Shown piece after piece: positions 16,167 to 24,600 of a stretch of 36,906 nucleotides of DNA (position 1 is its first letter; each line of letters begins with the position of its first letter). Where the stretch lies: NCBI GenBank assembly GCA_964580905.1, contig CAZOLR010000020.1, positions 1-36,906 of the forward strand. Direction: 5' to 3'. The notes under the pieces were generated by a model that did not search any database, had not been told where the DNA came from, and saw only the letters and a list, made by a program, of their open reading frames with translations. A program made the position numbers and the translations under genes. This DNA comes from G041228335 sp964580905 (GTDB lineage Bacteria; Pseudomonadota; Alphaproteobacteria; Puniceispirillales; UBA1172).

Positions 16167-16194
16167 GCCCTGAGACGTTGACGATGCGGATAAG

Positions 16195-17259
16195 ATGGAC
16201 AACCTGATAGTCATATTGCTACTTCTGATGCTGATGATGGCCGTTTTCATTGCGATCATTCTTCTTCGCCGCCCCAACACCACCCCCGAGGCAGGCCTGC
16301 ATGTCGGCGAGATCAAAGGTCAGCTGGAACAGCTTTCCCAGATGGCCGGCGCCCTTCAGGCCCAGGTGTCCACCCAATTACAGAATCAGGAACGCAACCT
16401 TAATGAGACCTTGCGTAAACAGGCGGAGGCCACCGGCCAGAAACTCGGGGATCTGCAATCCCGGCTTGCGGTGATCGACAAGGCGCACGCTTCCCTGACC
16501 GAGCTTTCGGCCCAGACCACGCGGCTCGAAAACGTCCTCTCCAACAAACAGGCCCGTGGTGCCTATGGAGAGATGCAGCTCGAAAACCTTGTCCGGCAGG
16601 TGCTGCCGCCGAACGCCTATAAATTTCAGGCAAAGCTTGCCAACGGATCAAGGCCGGATTGCCTTCTGCTCCTGCCTAATCCGCCGGGGCCGATCGTCAT
16701 CGATGCCAAATTTCCCCTCGAAGCCTGGTATGAACTTGGCGAAGCCGAGGATGACACCGCCCGGCTTGCCGCAAGAAAGAAACTTGCCGCCGCTCTTGCC
16801 ACCCATGTGGATGCAATCGCAAGCAAATACATCATCACCGGAGAGACCGCGGAAAGCGCCATGCTTTTTCTGCCCTCCGAGGCTGTCTATGCCGAATTTC
16901 ACACCCACCACCCGAAGGTACTGGAAGACAGTTTCAGAAAACGTGTCTATCTGACCTCCCCAACCACCCTGATGGCAACGCTGAATACGGTCCGCGCCAT
17001 CCTGAGAGACGTGAAAATGCGGGAGCAGGCCACGGTGATTCAGGCCGAAGTTGCGCGACTTCTTGAAGATATCACGCGTCTGGATAAGCGGGTTGGCAAT
17101 CTCAGCCAGCATTTTGCCATGGCCCAGAAGGATATCAGTGAAATCACCACTTCAACCCGCAAGATCACTCAGCGCAGCGAAGCTATAGAACGCATTGAAG
17201 TGGAGGAAAGCACGCCCTCCCCGCCAACCCCGGGAGATCAGCCAAAACTGCTGGACTGA
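16195..17259 (+). CDS. rmuC: DNA recombination protein RmuC
   Basis: The 354-residue RmuC family protein limits rearrangements at inverted repeats in E. coli and has a nuclease-like core. Residues 2-23 form a membrane helix rich in Leu and Met, followed by a coiled coil to about residue 110. The RmuC domain follows, with SNKQARGAYGEMQLENLVRQ, RPDCLLLLP, VIDAKFPLEAW and later FLPSEAVYAEF. The IDAKFP segment resembles a PD-(D/E)xK nuclease core. GGATAAG precedes the ATG. It stands alone, divergent from def and convergent with recR. Confidence 0.95.
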   Translation: MDNLIVILLLLMLMMAVFIAIILLRRPNTTPEAGLHVGEIKGQLEQLSQMAGALQAQVSTQLQNQERNLNETLRKQAEATGQKLGDLQSRLAVIDKAHASLTELSAQTTRLENVLSNKQARGAYGEMQLENLVRQVLPPNAYKFQAKLANGSRPDCLLLLPNPPGPIVIDAKFPLEAWYELGEAEDDTARLAARKKLAAALATHVDAIASKYIITGETAESAMLFLPSEAVYAEFHTHHPKVLEDSFRKRVYLTSPTTLMATLNTVRAILRDVKMREQATVIQAEVARLLEDITRLDKRVGNLSQHFAMAQKDISEITTSTRKITQRSEAIERIEVEESTPSPPTPGDQPKLLD

Positions 17260-17320
17260 CCTGCTACAGAGACGTATCGCTCGTTTTCCTGAAATATCTG
17301 AGCCTGTGATAAATCAGCGC

Positions 17321-17926
17321 CTAAATGATGAGCGTCTGCCGGGCTTTCATCGCCTGGGCAAGTGTGCCGTCATCAAGATAGTCAAGCTCCCCGCCAACGG
17401 GCACACCATGGGCCAGCCGTGTGATATTGACCTGACAGAGCTGAAGCTTTTCCGCGATATAATGGGCGGTGGTCTGCCCGTCGACGGTGGCGGAAGTTGC
17501 TAGAATGACTTCTTCTGTTTCCGGGGCGCCAGCCCTTTCCACAAGATAGGGAATACGCAAAGCATCCGGCCCGATTCCATCTATTGCGTTCATCACCCCG
17601 CCCAGAACATGATAACGGCCCGTATAGACAGCCGCTCTTTCCATCGCCCATAAATCCGCCAGATCTTCAACAACACAAATCCGGCTTTTGTCCCGGCTGG
17701 TATTCCGGCAGATCCGGCAAAGATCCTGCGTGTCGTAATTACCGCATTCGATGCAGCTACGGATGGAGCGTCCCACCTGATCAAGTTCCGAAGCCAGCGG
17801 CAGCATCAGCTGGTCACGATTACGCAGAAGATGCAGAACAGCCCGCCGTGCTGACCGGGGGCCTAACCCCGGCAATCTTGCCATCCGACGGATCAGATTC
17901 TCAAGTGGGCTGTCAGTGCTGGACAT
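17321..17926 (-). CDS. recR: Recombination mediator RecR
   Basis: The 201-residue protein works with RecO and RecF to load RecA at gaps. It has an N-terminal helix-hairpin-helix region (MARLPGLGPRSARRAVLHLL), a four-Cys zinc site (CIECGNYDTQDLCRIC), a TOPRIM domain with CVVEDLADLWAMER, and a C-terminal Walker-like segment including GVPVGGELDYLDDGTL. Length is normal for the family. It is the third gene of the dnaX-ebfC-recR run, a common arrangement. Confidence 0.96.
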   Translation of the reverse strand: MSSTDSPLENLIRRMARLPGLGPRSARRAVLHLLRNRDQLMLPLASELDQVGRSIRSCIECGNYDTQDLCRICRNTSRDKSRICVVEDLADLWAMERAAVYTGRYHVLGGVMNAIDGIGPDALRIPYLVERAGAPETEEVILATSATVDGQTTAHYIAEKLQLCQVNITRLAHGVPVGGELDYLDDGTLAQAMKARQTLII

Positions 17927-17941
17927 CAGATTGACCCCGTA

Positions 17942-18274
17942 TCAGAACGGCAGATCAAGGCCGGGAGGAAGTGGCAGGCCTCCTGTCAGTGATTTCAGCT
18001 TCTCTTCTCTTGCCTGATCAGCGCTGGCTTTCGCATCATTGACGGCCAGCTGGATCAGATCTTCAAGCATGGCCACATCTTCAGGTGATGAAAGCCCGAT
18101 AATATCCGGGCTCAGCGTAACGTTATGCACAATGCCGCGGCCATCCGTCTCAACTGCGACGGCACCGCCACCCGCCTCGCCATGGAACCGCATTTCCGCC
18201 AGTTCTTCCTTCATCCGGGCGATCGACTGCTGCACTTCCTTTGCTTTCTGCATCATGCCGGCAAGATTACGCAT
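17942..18274 (-). CDS. ebfC: Nucleoid-associated protein of the YbaB/EbfC family
   Basis: The 110-residue YbaB/EbfC DNA-binding protein is predicted to form a tweezer-like dimer. It starts MRNLAGMMQKAKEVQQSIARMKE, continues with the GGGAVAVETDGRG hairpin, and ends LPPGLDLPF, all typical. The ATG at 18274 was chosen because it matches the family start and has AAGGGGAAG upstream; a longer start at 18307 would run deep into dnaX. Its first 8 bases overlap the dnaX end, so it is translationally coupled to dnaX. Confidence 0.95.
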   Translation of the reverse strand: MRNLAGMMQKAKEVQQSIARMKEELAEMRFHGEAGGGAVAVETDGRGIVHNVTLSPDIIGLSSPEDVAMLEDLIQLAVNDAKASADQAREEKLKSLTGGLPLPPGLDLPF

Positions 18275-20195
18275 GACTGGCTTCCCCTTTTTCTTCAAAT
18301 TCATCATCGTCTTCAGGTGGAGCTTCCGGCAGATTTTCAGCCGGTCTGATCTCCGTCACGCTTGCCCCCGGGAACGCCGTCAGGGTAGCGGCTATAAGCG
18401 GATGTTCGGAGACTGCCGCGATATCCTTTGCCTTTTTCTCCTGATCCTGCTCATCAATCGTGGCGCCGCCCTTTTCGTTGCTGATGGAAACAATCCAGCG
18501 CAATCCTGTCCATTCCAGCAACTGGGACGCGATCTGCCTGGGCACAGCAGGGTCGATGTCGGCATCTGTTGAAAATTCAAACTGACCCGGCTCAAAACGG
18601 ACACAACGAAGACGTGTCCGGATTGTCGCCGCGAGAAGAAGCTCGCCCCGGGCCTCAAACAAACTCGCCATCGCAGCCATGTTTTCAGGTGGCGGAACCG
18701 GAACAGATGACACCCCTTCGGGTTGATCCGCGGTCATATCGACGTCTTCGGCATCTTTGGTATCAGGAGGCGGAACAGGCCACTCATCTTTCATGCCGTT
18801 TTCTTGCAGAGTTTCTGTCAGCGGCGGCTCATCGGCCGGGACAGGTGGAACATTCTCAACATGTTGCCCCTGTTCTTCCGGCTGTGGCGGCGGCGCAAAC
18901 GAGTTTTCCCTCTCCGGAGATTTTTGCGGTTCATCATGCGGAACGAGGGAAGCCGTAGATGCGGAAGAGGGTGATGTGGCGGTATGGGTTCCGACGCCGT
19001 CAGCCACACCGGATTTTTCAAGCTTTTGCACAAGATCCGCCGGGCTGGGCATTTGGGCGGCATAGGCAAGACGGATCAGCACCATGTCAGCGGCGGCTTT
19101 CGGATCCGGAGCAAGCGCAAGTTCCCCATGACCTTTGAGCGTGATCTGCCAGGCCCTGACCAGTCGTGCCATGCCCGATGTTTCCGCCATACGGGCAAGG
19201 CTTTCCTGTTCTGTCTGCGGCAGGTCCGTCGCCGCACCGCCAGCCGCCAGCCGGGATGCCAGATGCAAAAGATCAAGCATATCCCGCAGGACCATCTGTG
19301 GTTCCGCCCCGCGCCCTACCGCCTGGGCAAGGCTTTCCATGGCCGCTGGTGCCTGACCGGACAGTGCCTCTTCGGTGATACGAAGCGCGTCCTGACGTCC
19401 TGCCTGACCAAGCAGACCGGCAACAGCCTCATCCGTGATATTATCCGCGGTAAGAGCCGCAGCCTGATCGAGCATGGAAAGCGCGTCACGCACCGATCCT
19501 TCGGCGGCCCGGGCTATGCGCGAGAGCGACATGTCATCAGCCGTGATATTCTCTTTGCCGCAAATCTGCTGAAGATGGGCCACCATCCGGTCCACCGGCA
19601 CCCGCCGCAGATCAAATCTCTGACATCGGGACAGAACGGTGACCGGAACTTTTCGTATCTCGGTGGTGGCAAAAATAAATTTGACGGCTTCGGGCGGCTC
19701 TTCGAGAGTCTTCAAAAGGGCATTGAACGCACTTTTGGACAGCATGTGAACTTCATCGATGATATAGATCTTGTACCGCGCGGAAAGCGGCCTGTACCCA
19801 ACTCCATCAATGATTTCACGAACATCATCCACACCGGTATTGCTGGCGGCGTCCATTTCAATAACATCCACGTGACGACCTTCAGCAATGCCGGTACAAG
19901 AAGAGCATACCCCGCAAGGCGAAAGAGTAGGGCCGCCCTGCCCGTCCTCGCCGGTGCAGTTGAGCCCCCGGGCAATAATCCGGGCGGTGGTTGTCTTGCC
20001 GATACCGCGCAGGCCTGTCAGTACAAAGGCATGGGCCAGCCTGCCCATTTTTAGCGCGTTCGATAAGGTCGTAACGAGGCTTTCCTGGCCGATCAGCTCA
20101 TCAAAAGTCGAAGGGCGGTATTTGCGGGCAAGGACGCGATATGCCATATCGGCAGCAGAGTTTCCAAATTTTTCCGGCTCCGCGGAAGAGACCAT
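18267..20195 (-). CDS. dnaX: DNA polymerase III subunits gamma/tau
   Basis: The 642-residue clamp-loader ATPase drives beta-clamp loading in replication. Visible landmarks are the Walker A motif GLRGIGKTT, the zinc-binding cysteines (LNCTGEDG and PCGVCSSC), the Walker B DEVHMLS, sensor 1 IFATTE, and the SRC motif LSRCQRFDL. The C-terminal third contains a Pro/Glu-rich linker (about residues 390-510) and a tau-like end. I saw no A-rich slippery heptamer of the E. coli type, so a programmed-frameshift gamma is not evident. The ATG at 20195 has GGAG 7 bases upstream. Confidence 0.96.
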   Translation of the reverse strand: MVSSAEPEKFGNSAADMAYRVLARKYRPSTFDELIGQESLVTTLSNALKMGRLAHAFVLTGLRGIGKTTTARIIARGLNCTGEDGQGGPTLSPCGVCSSCTGIAEGRHVDVIEMDAASNTGVDDVREIIDGVGYRPLSARYKIYIIDEVHMLSKSAFNALLKTLEEPPEAVKFIFATTEIRKVPVTVLSRCQRFDLRRVPVDRMVAHLQQICGKENITADDMSLSRIARAAEGSVRDALSMLDQAAALTADNITDEAVAGLLGQAGRQDALRITEEALSGQAPAAMESLAQAVGRGAEPQMVLRDMLDLLHLASRLAAGGAATDLPQTEQESLARMAETSGMARLVRAWQITLKGHGELALAPDPKAAADMVLIRLAYAAQMPSPADLVQKLEKSGVADGVGTHTATSPSSASTASLVPHDEPQKSPERENSFAPPPQPEEQGQHVENVPPVPADEPPLTETLQENGMKDEWPVPPPDTKDAEDVDMTADQPEGVSSVPVPPPENMAAMASLFEARGELLLAATIRTRLRCVRFEPGQFEFSTDADIDPAVPRQIASQLLEWTGLRWIVSISNEKGGATIDEQDQEKKAKDIAAVSEHPLIAATLTAFPGASVTEIRPAENLPEAPPEDDDEFEEKGEASHA

Positions 20196-20264
20196 GCACC
20201 GCTCCTGATCAGTCTTGCACCCTCCTCACATCATCTGAGGGGGAATACCTCTGAAGGCATAAAG

Positions 20265-20357
20265 AGGCGGAAGACTGGACGACCCGACCTGACCCAAGCC
20301 CTGGCTGCTGCCTCTCGGCCCTGACCGGTTAGGCAAGGCGACCGTCCACCCAGCCTT
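20265..20357 (-). ncRNA. ffs: Signal recognition particle RNA (small bacterial type)
   Basis: The conserved SRP domain is readable on the minus strand: GGTCAGGGCCGAGAGGCAGC followed by AGCC, the counterpart of E. coli GGTCAGGTCCGGAAGGAAGCAGCC. The apical loop is GAGA, a GNRA-type loop, where E. coli has GGAA. Outer strands TGGACG and CGTCCA pair to close the rod. The RNA binds Ffh and directs membrane proteins to SecYEG/YidC. It lies between pheA and dnaX, the usual alphaproteobacterial position. The exact 5' and 3' ends are uncertain by about 10 bases. Confidence 0.87.
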
Positions 20358-20366
20358 CCTTCTTTC

Positions 20367-20395
20367 TGTATGGGATAATCCGGCAAAAAGAGCAA
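20367..20395 (-). promoter_or_regulatory. ffs: Possible promoter for SRP RNA and dnaX
   Basis: On the minus strand TTGCTC (complement of 20390-20395) lies 17 bases before CATACA (complement of 20367-20372). The predicted start is close to the inferred 5' end of the SRP RNA. Each hexamer matches consensus only moderately. Confidence 0.35.
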
Positions 20396-20413
20396 GCCCG
20401 GATCGCGGAAAGC

Positions 20414-21280
20414 TTACCGGTTGCTCCCGTTTCTTCCCCTGTCCGCCGGATAGGTGCCGAGTATACGGATTGACCCCGGATTAGTGAAAAACTCAAGCTC
20501 TTCAATGGCAAAGCGGAAGGCATCACTGTCCTGATGCACTTCGGCGTCAATATAGAACTGGGCGGCGGTAAACTGCCCCCCCACCATATAGCTTTCAAGT
20601 TTGGTAAGATTGATACCATTGGTGGCAAAACCACCAAGCGCCTTGTAGAGCGCTGCGGGCACGGATCTGAGGCTGAAAATCATGGTCGTGATCACCGGCC
20701 CGTTATCCACCGGCGGCTGTTCCGGCTCACGGGCCATGATCAGCATTCTTGTGGTGTTGTGATCCTGATCTTCTGCATTTTCTTTCAGAATATCCAGACC
20801 ATAGATTTCGGCGGCCAGACGTGAAGCAATGGCACCAATGCTGTTATCTCCAAGCGCGGCAATATCCGCGGCCGCCCCGGCAGTATCCGGATGCATAATC
20901 GGTGTAAGGTTAAGCTCACGCAGGGTTTCCCGGCATTGTGCCAGCCCCTGAGCATGGCTGTGCACTTCACGCAAATTATCAAGCGATGCGCCCTTGACCC
21001 CCAGCAGGTGATGATTAACCCGCTGAAAATGTTCCCCGATGATATACAAACCTGAAGAAGGCAACAGATGATGAATATCGGCAACCCGTCCCGCCACCGA
21101 ATTTTCCACCGGCACCATGGCGTAACGTGCTTTTCCATCCGTAACAGCCGCCAGCATGTCCTCGAATGAGGCATTGGCGAGCGCTTCCATATCAGGAAAA
21201 CACTGCTGGCAGGCGAGATGCGAATACGCCCCCGGCTGACCCTGGTAGGCGATGATATTATCAGGGCTTGTGCTGGTCAT
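20414..21280 (-). CDS. pheA: Prephenate dehydratase
   Basis: The 288-residue monofunctional enzyme converts prephenate to phenylpyruvate for phenylalanine synthesis. The catalytic domain begins IIAYQGQPGAYSHLA and reaches TTRMLIMARE; the motif NHHLLGVKGASL is also typical. A C-terminal ACT domain (SLRSVPAALYKALGGFATNG, then LTKLESYMVGG) is the expected phenylalanine sensor. The ATG at 21280 has AAAGGAATAG upstream, and it starts only 4 bases after the kdsB stop; a longer frame to 21403 lies inside kdsB and is rejected. There is no chorismate mutase domain. Confidence 0.95.
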   Translation of the reverse strand: MTSTSPDNIIAYQGQPGAYSHLACQQCFPDMEALANASFEDMLAAVTDGKARYAMVPVENSVAGRVADIHHLLPSSGLYIIGEHFQRVNHHLLGVKGASLDNLREVHSHAQGLAQCRETLRELNLTPIMHPDTAGAAADIAALGDNSIGAIASRLAAEIYGLDILKENAEDQDHNTTRMLIMAREPEQPPVDNGPVITTMIFSLRSVPAALYKALGGFATNGINLTKLESYMVGGQFTAAQFYIDAEVHQDSDAFRFAIEELEFFTNPGSIRILGTYPADRGRNGSNR

Positions 21281-21284
21281 GAAA

Positions 21285-22133
21285 CTATTCCTTTGTTGCC
21301 CCTGACATTTTCTGAATGCGGGCACGTGCCTGTTCAAGATCTTCGGGAGTATCAATACCTCCCGGCGCGCTGTCAACAACGAGTGCGGAAATGCGCATGC
21401 CATTCTCCAGCGCTCTCAGCTGTTCAAGCTTTTCCGCCATCTCGAGAGGTGAGGGCGGCAGGGACACAAAACGACGTAAAGCGGCACGCCGCCAGGCATA
21501 GATCCCGACATGATGCCATATCGGGGTTTCGGTGCTTCTGTCCGTGTCAACGGACTTTCCTCCATATGGGATCGGATGACGGCTGAAATAGAGCACTTTT
21601 CCCACCGCCCCCGGGCCGGTTTTGCCATCGGCAAAGGAAATTGCGGCCTTGACCACCTGGGGGAGAGGCACTTCATCTGCGCGGGCAGGCGCCACCGGCG
21701 TTGCGATATCCGCCCCGTCATGCTCAAGCGCTTTGACCAGCATCGGGAGAATCCGGGCATCAATTTCCGGCAGATCCCCTTGCAGATTAATTACATACTC
21801 AAATTTTCCCTGAGGATCGATCTGCTCAAGTGCTTCTTCCACCCTGTCGGAGCCTGACGGGTGATCCGGCCGCGTCATAATCGCTTCACCTCCATGGGCC
21901 GTGACCGCATCGGCAATGGCCTGGTCATCGCAGGCGACGACAACCCGGCTTTGCTCATCCGCCCCGAAACCGGCATCCCGGGCCCGGCGCATCACCTGCA
22001 CAATCATGGGTGCGTCCCCGATCATGGCCAGCGGTTTACCGGGCAGACGTGTTGATGCCATGCGTGCAGGTATCACGACAACCACCGGGCCTGAGCTTGT
22101 CGATCTGCCATCTTGGGGGACATTTGGTCGCAT
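21285..22133 (-). CDS. kdsB: 3-deoxy-manno-octulosonate cytidylyltransferase
   Basis: The 282-residue enzyme activates KDO as CMP-KDO for lipopolysaccharide inner-core synthesis. The N-terminal nucleotide-binding motif VVVIPARMASTRLPGKPLA is diagnostic. HPSGSDRVEEAL, INLQGDLPEIDARIL and the HHVGIYAWRR segment are also characteristic. The product is 25-30 residues longer than the E. coli enzyme because of an N-terminal extension (MRPNVPQDGRS). The ATG at 22133 has GAGGG upstream; a TTG 7 codons earlier is less likely. A good promoter lies about 40 bases upstream. Confidence 0.95.
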   Translation of the reverse strand: MRPNVPQDGRSTSSGPVVVVIPARMASTRLPGKPLAMIGDAPMIVQVMRRARDAGFGADEQSRVVVACDDQAIADAVTAHGGEAIMTRPDHPSGSDRVEEALEQIDPQGKFEYVINLQGDLPEIDARILPMLVKALEHDGADIATPVAPARADEVPLPQVVKAAISFADGKTGPGAVGKVLYFSRHPIPYGGKSVDTDRSTETPIWHHVGIYAWRRAALRRFVSLPPSPLEMAEKLEQLRALENGMRISALVVDSAPGGIDTPEDLEQARARIQKMSGATKE

Positions 22134-22180
22134 GCGGGCCCTCACACTGGTCAAAAGGGGTGGAATTGAATGTAATCTGG

Positions 22181-22210
22181 AGTATATTCCACTTCGTCAA
22201 GGCTTGTGAA
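22181..22210 (-). promoter_or_regulatory. kdsB: Promoter of the kdsB-pheA run
   Basis: On the minus strand TTCACA (complement of 22205-22210) and TATACT (complement of 22181-22186) are separated by 18 bases; each has one mismatch to the sigma-70 consensus. The predicted start near 22174 leaves a leader of about 40 bases. Confidence 0.55.
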
Positions 22211-22273
22211 GATATCCTGGTTCAGGCTATGACAAATAGTATATGAAAGACCGTGTCGGCTTTGGGGGATACG

Positions 22274-22846
22274 ATGGACGAACTTAAATTCAACAAAATT
22301 GCGGCAGGTGTGCTTTGCGGCGGGTTGCTGATCATGGGCGGAATAAAAGTCGCTGAGGTGATGCTTCCACATCAACATCTGGCTGAAAACGCCTACCCGA
22401 TTGAAGTTCCCGAAACCACCGGTGCAACGGTTGAAGCCGAGGCCCCTAAGGGCCCTGAACCTATCTTTGCCCTTCTGGCTGAGGCCAATGTTTCGGCCGG
22501 CGAAAAACTCGCCAAGAAATGCACGGCCTGCCACAGTTTTGATGAAGGCGGGCCAGCCAAGGTAGGCCCTAATCTCTGGAACATCGTCAATGCCAGCATG
22601 GCTCGCGATGGCGGCTTTTCCTATTCAGGTGCACTTGCCGAAAAAGGCGGTGTATGGGATTACGCAAGCCTGAACGGATTTCTGCAGAAGCCGAAGACCT
22701 GGCTGTCCGGCACCAAGATGAATTTTGCGGGCCTGAAGAAACCCGAGGACAGAGCCAATCTGATCGCCTGGTTGCGGACATTGTCCGGTGCTCCTGCCGC
22801 CTTGCCAACCGCAGATGAGATTGCTGCCGAAACTGCCGGAAACTGA
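22274..22846 (+). CDS. Membrane-anchored c-type cytochrome
   Basis: The 190-residue mono-haem cytochrome c has an uncleaved-looking N-terminal membrane helix (about residues 9-30), a Pro/Glu-rich linker, and a class I haem domain. The haem site is CTACH at residues 83-87 and the likely axial Met is Met149 in GTKMNFAG. It resembles the alphaproteobacterial CycM/c552 type that carries electrons from the bc1 complex to a cytochrome oxidase. The ATG at 22274 has GGGGGA upstream; a GTG at 22253 is less likely. Its stop overlaps the next start by one base (TGATG). Confidence 0.9.
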   Translation: MDELKFNKIAAGVLCGGLLIMGGIKVAEVMLPHQHLAENAYPIEVPETTGATVEAEAPKGPEPIFALLAEANVSAGEKLAKKCTACHSFDEGGPAKVGPNLWNIVNASMARDGGFSYSGALAEKGGVWDYASLNGFLQKPKTWLSGTKMNFAGLKKPEDRANLIAWLRTLSGAPAALPTADEIAAETAGN

Positions 22847-23634
22847 TGACTGGCACGGGGGCAGAGAGCAGCTTATCGGAAATTGCCCGATTTGCATCTT
22901 CGCTGACCAGTATCAGCCGCCCGATCATTGAAACCTGGTTCCGGCAACTGCCTGATGTGGAGCGCAAAGACGACGCCTCCCCTGTTACGATTGCGGACAA
23001 AAGTGTTGAGGCCAGTTTACGAAAAGCCATTGCTGAAACCTTCCCTTCCCACAGCATCATAGGTGAAGAAGAAGGTTCCGCCAGCGGCTCAGGCCCCTAT
23101 ACCTGGGTGATCGACCCCATTGATGGCACCAGAGCGTTTTCCTGCGGTAACCCGCTATTCGGCACATTGATTGCCGTTCTTCATGAATCAAAACCTGTTA
23201 TCGGGGTTGTTGATCTGCCGATGCTTGGCGCAACCTGGCTCGGCATTGCAGGTGATGCAACAACGCTGAACGGCAAACCTGTTAAGGCCGCCGGCACGCT
23301 CCGCCTTGCCGATGCCCGCATCGCCACAACCAGTGCCAGCGCCCTTGCAGACGATTATCCGAAATTTGAAAAACTTAACAAGGTTGCACGGGTGACCTCT
23401 TATGGTGGTGATTGCGCCAACTATGCCCATCTTGCGGCAGGCTGGTGTGATCTGGTGGCGGAAACTCATCTGAAGACGTATGATATCATGGCTATAATCC
23501 CTGTCATTGAGGGAGCGGGCGGGGTAGTCAGCCAGTGGAACGGCAAACCTATAACTCTTGACGATTATGACGGGACAGCCCTTGCCTCGGCTTCACGGAG
23601 CCTGCATGATGAAGCCATGGCCATTCTGGCCTGA
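22846..23634 (+). CDS. Inositol monophosphatase family protein, histidinol-phosphatase-like
   Basis: The 262-residue product is a lithium-sensitive-type magnesium phosphatase. The metal-binding motifs are visible: GEEEG, IDPIDGT, and TYDIMAIIPVIEGAGG, where the usual WD before the last site reads YD. The form is close to the HisN type, which dephosphorylates L-histidinol phosphate, but inositol-phosphate or other small phosphates are equally possible. It starts within the stop codon of the cytochrome c gene. The odd pairing with a cytochrome is probably positional. Confidence 0.88.
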   Translation: MTGTGAESSLSEIARFASSLTSISRPIIETWFRQLPDVERKDDASPVTIADKSVEASLRKAIAETFPSHSIIGEEEGSASGSGPYTWVIDPIDGTRAFSCGNPLFGTLIAVLHESKPVIGVVDLPMLGATWLGIAGDATTLNGKPVKAAGTLRLADARIATTSASALADDYPKFEKLNKVARVTSYGGDCANYAHLAAGWCDLVAETHLKTYDIMAIIPVIEGAGGVVSQWNGKPITLDDYDGTALASASRSLHDEAMAILA

Positions 23635-23661
23635 GCTGGTTTTTTTGCGGCGGAGGTAAAA

Positions 23662-24600
23662 ATGGGTGCGCCTTTATATATTGCCTATCATTCAAATGAT
23701 GATCCCATGGAATACTGGCAGAAAGGGCTTGAACCTCTGCTGCCTGATATCCGCCTGGTTGCGCCCGATGCGCCCGAAGCACAACAGGCTGAAGTCATCA
23801 TCACCTGGAATCCGCCGGAAGGGACAATAGCCGGGCTTCCCTCACTTAAGGGAGTCATTTCCCTTGCCCAGGGCGTTGATCATATTCTGAAGGATCCGAC
23901 TTTTCCCCATCACCTCAAATTCGCGCGTCTCATTGATCCTTATATGTCCGAAGCCATGGCCGAATGGGTTCTCTTTTCTATTTTGGAAAAGCATCGGGAT
24001 TCCGAAATCTACCGCGAGGCATCCACACGCAAGGAATGGATCCGGCTCAGACCACGTGTTGCACCAAACACCTGTGTTGCGGTGATGGGGCTTGGTGCGA
24101 TCGGCGGTCATGTGGCTGAAAAAGTGGCGATGATGGGCTTCCGGACCATCGGCTGGGCGCGGAGCCCGAAATCCATTGCCGGCGTTACCGCTTATTACGG
24201 CGAAGACGGTTTTAACACCTGCCTCAGGGAAGCTGATTTTCTGGTCTCCATCCTGCCGCTCACATCAGAGACCCGTGATATCTATAACGCGCAGACCTTT
24301 TCGAAAATGAAGGATGGAGCCTTCTTCATCAATTCTGGCCGCGGCTTGCAGGTCGTCGAAGAGGACCTGATCACGGCGATCAACGACGGCCCGCTCAGCG
24401 GCGCGACCCTTGATGTGACGCGTATTGAACCTCTGCCCGCAGAAAATCCGCTCTGGGAGCATCCGCAGATACGCATCTGGCCCCATGTCTCCGCCCAGAC
24501 CAATGCCGATACAGCGGCACGGCAAGTGGCCGATGCCATTATCGCCATACGTGATGACCGGGAGCCGGAAAACGCCGTCAATGTGGAACGCGGCTATTAA
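23662..24600 (+). CDS. ghrA: D-2-hydroxyacid dehydrogenase, glyoxylate/hydroxypyruvate reductase A type
   Basis: The 312-residue enzyme reduces glyoxylate or hydroxypyruvate with NAD(P)H. The cofactor loop is VMGLGAIGGHVAEKV. The catalytic Arg is in INSGRGLQVVEEDL, the Glu in VTRIEPLPAENPLW and the His in IWPHVSAQT. It is the compact GhrA subtype with an N-terminal domain lacking the usual formate-dehydrogenase insert. A strong GGAGGTAAAA site precedes the ATG. The last three bases of the stop overlap the convergent aminopeptidase stop. Confidence 0.85.
   Translation: MGAPLYIAYHSNDDPMEYWQKGLEPLLPDIRLVAPDAPEAQQAEVIITWNPPEGTIAGLPSLKGVISLAQGVDHILKDPTFPHHLKFARLIDPYMSEAMAEWVLFSILEKHRDSEIYREASTRKEWIRLRPRVAPNTCVAVMGLGAIGGHVAEKVAMMGFRTIGWARSPKSIAGVTAYYGEDGFNTCLREADFLVSILPLTSETRDIYNAQTFSKMKDGAFFINSGRGLQVVEEDLITAINDGPLSGATLDVTRIEPLPAENPLWEHPQIRIWPHVSAQTNADTAARQVADAIIAIRDDREPENAVNVERGY

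Noticed and set aside
18267..19100. Programmed frameshift producing the gamma subunit from dnaX
   Set aside because: I found no A-AAA-AAG-like slippery sequence in frame with a nearby stop in the second half of the gene.
18984..20054. A 356-codon plus-strand frame opposite dnaX
   Set aside because: It is antisense to the conserved dnaX ATPase core, and its composition is that of a shadow frame.
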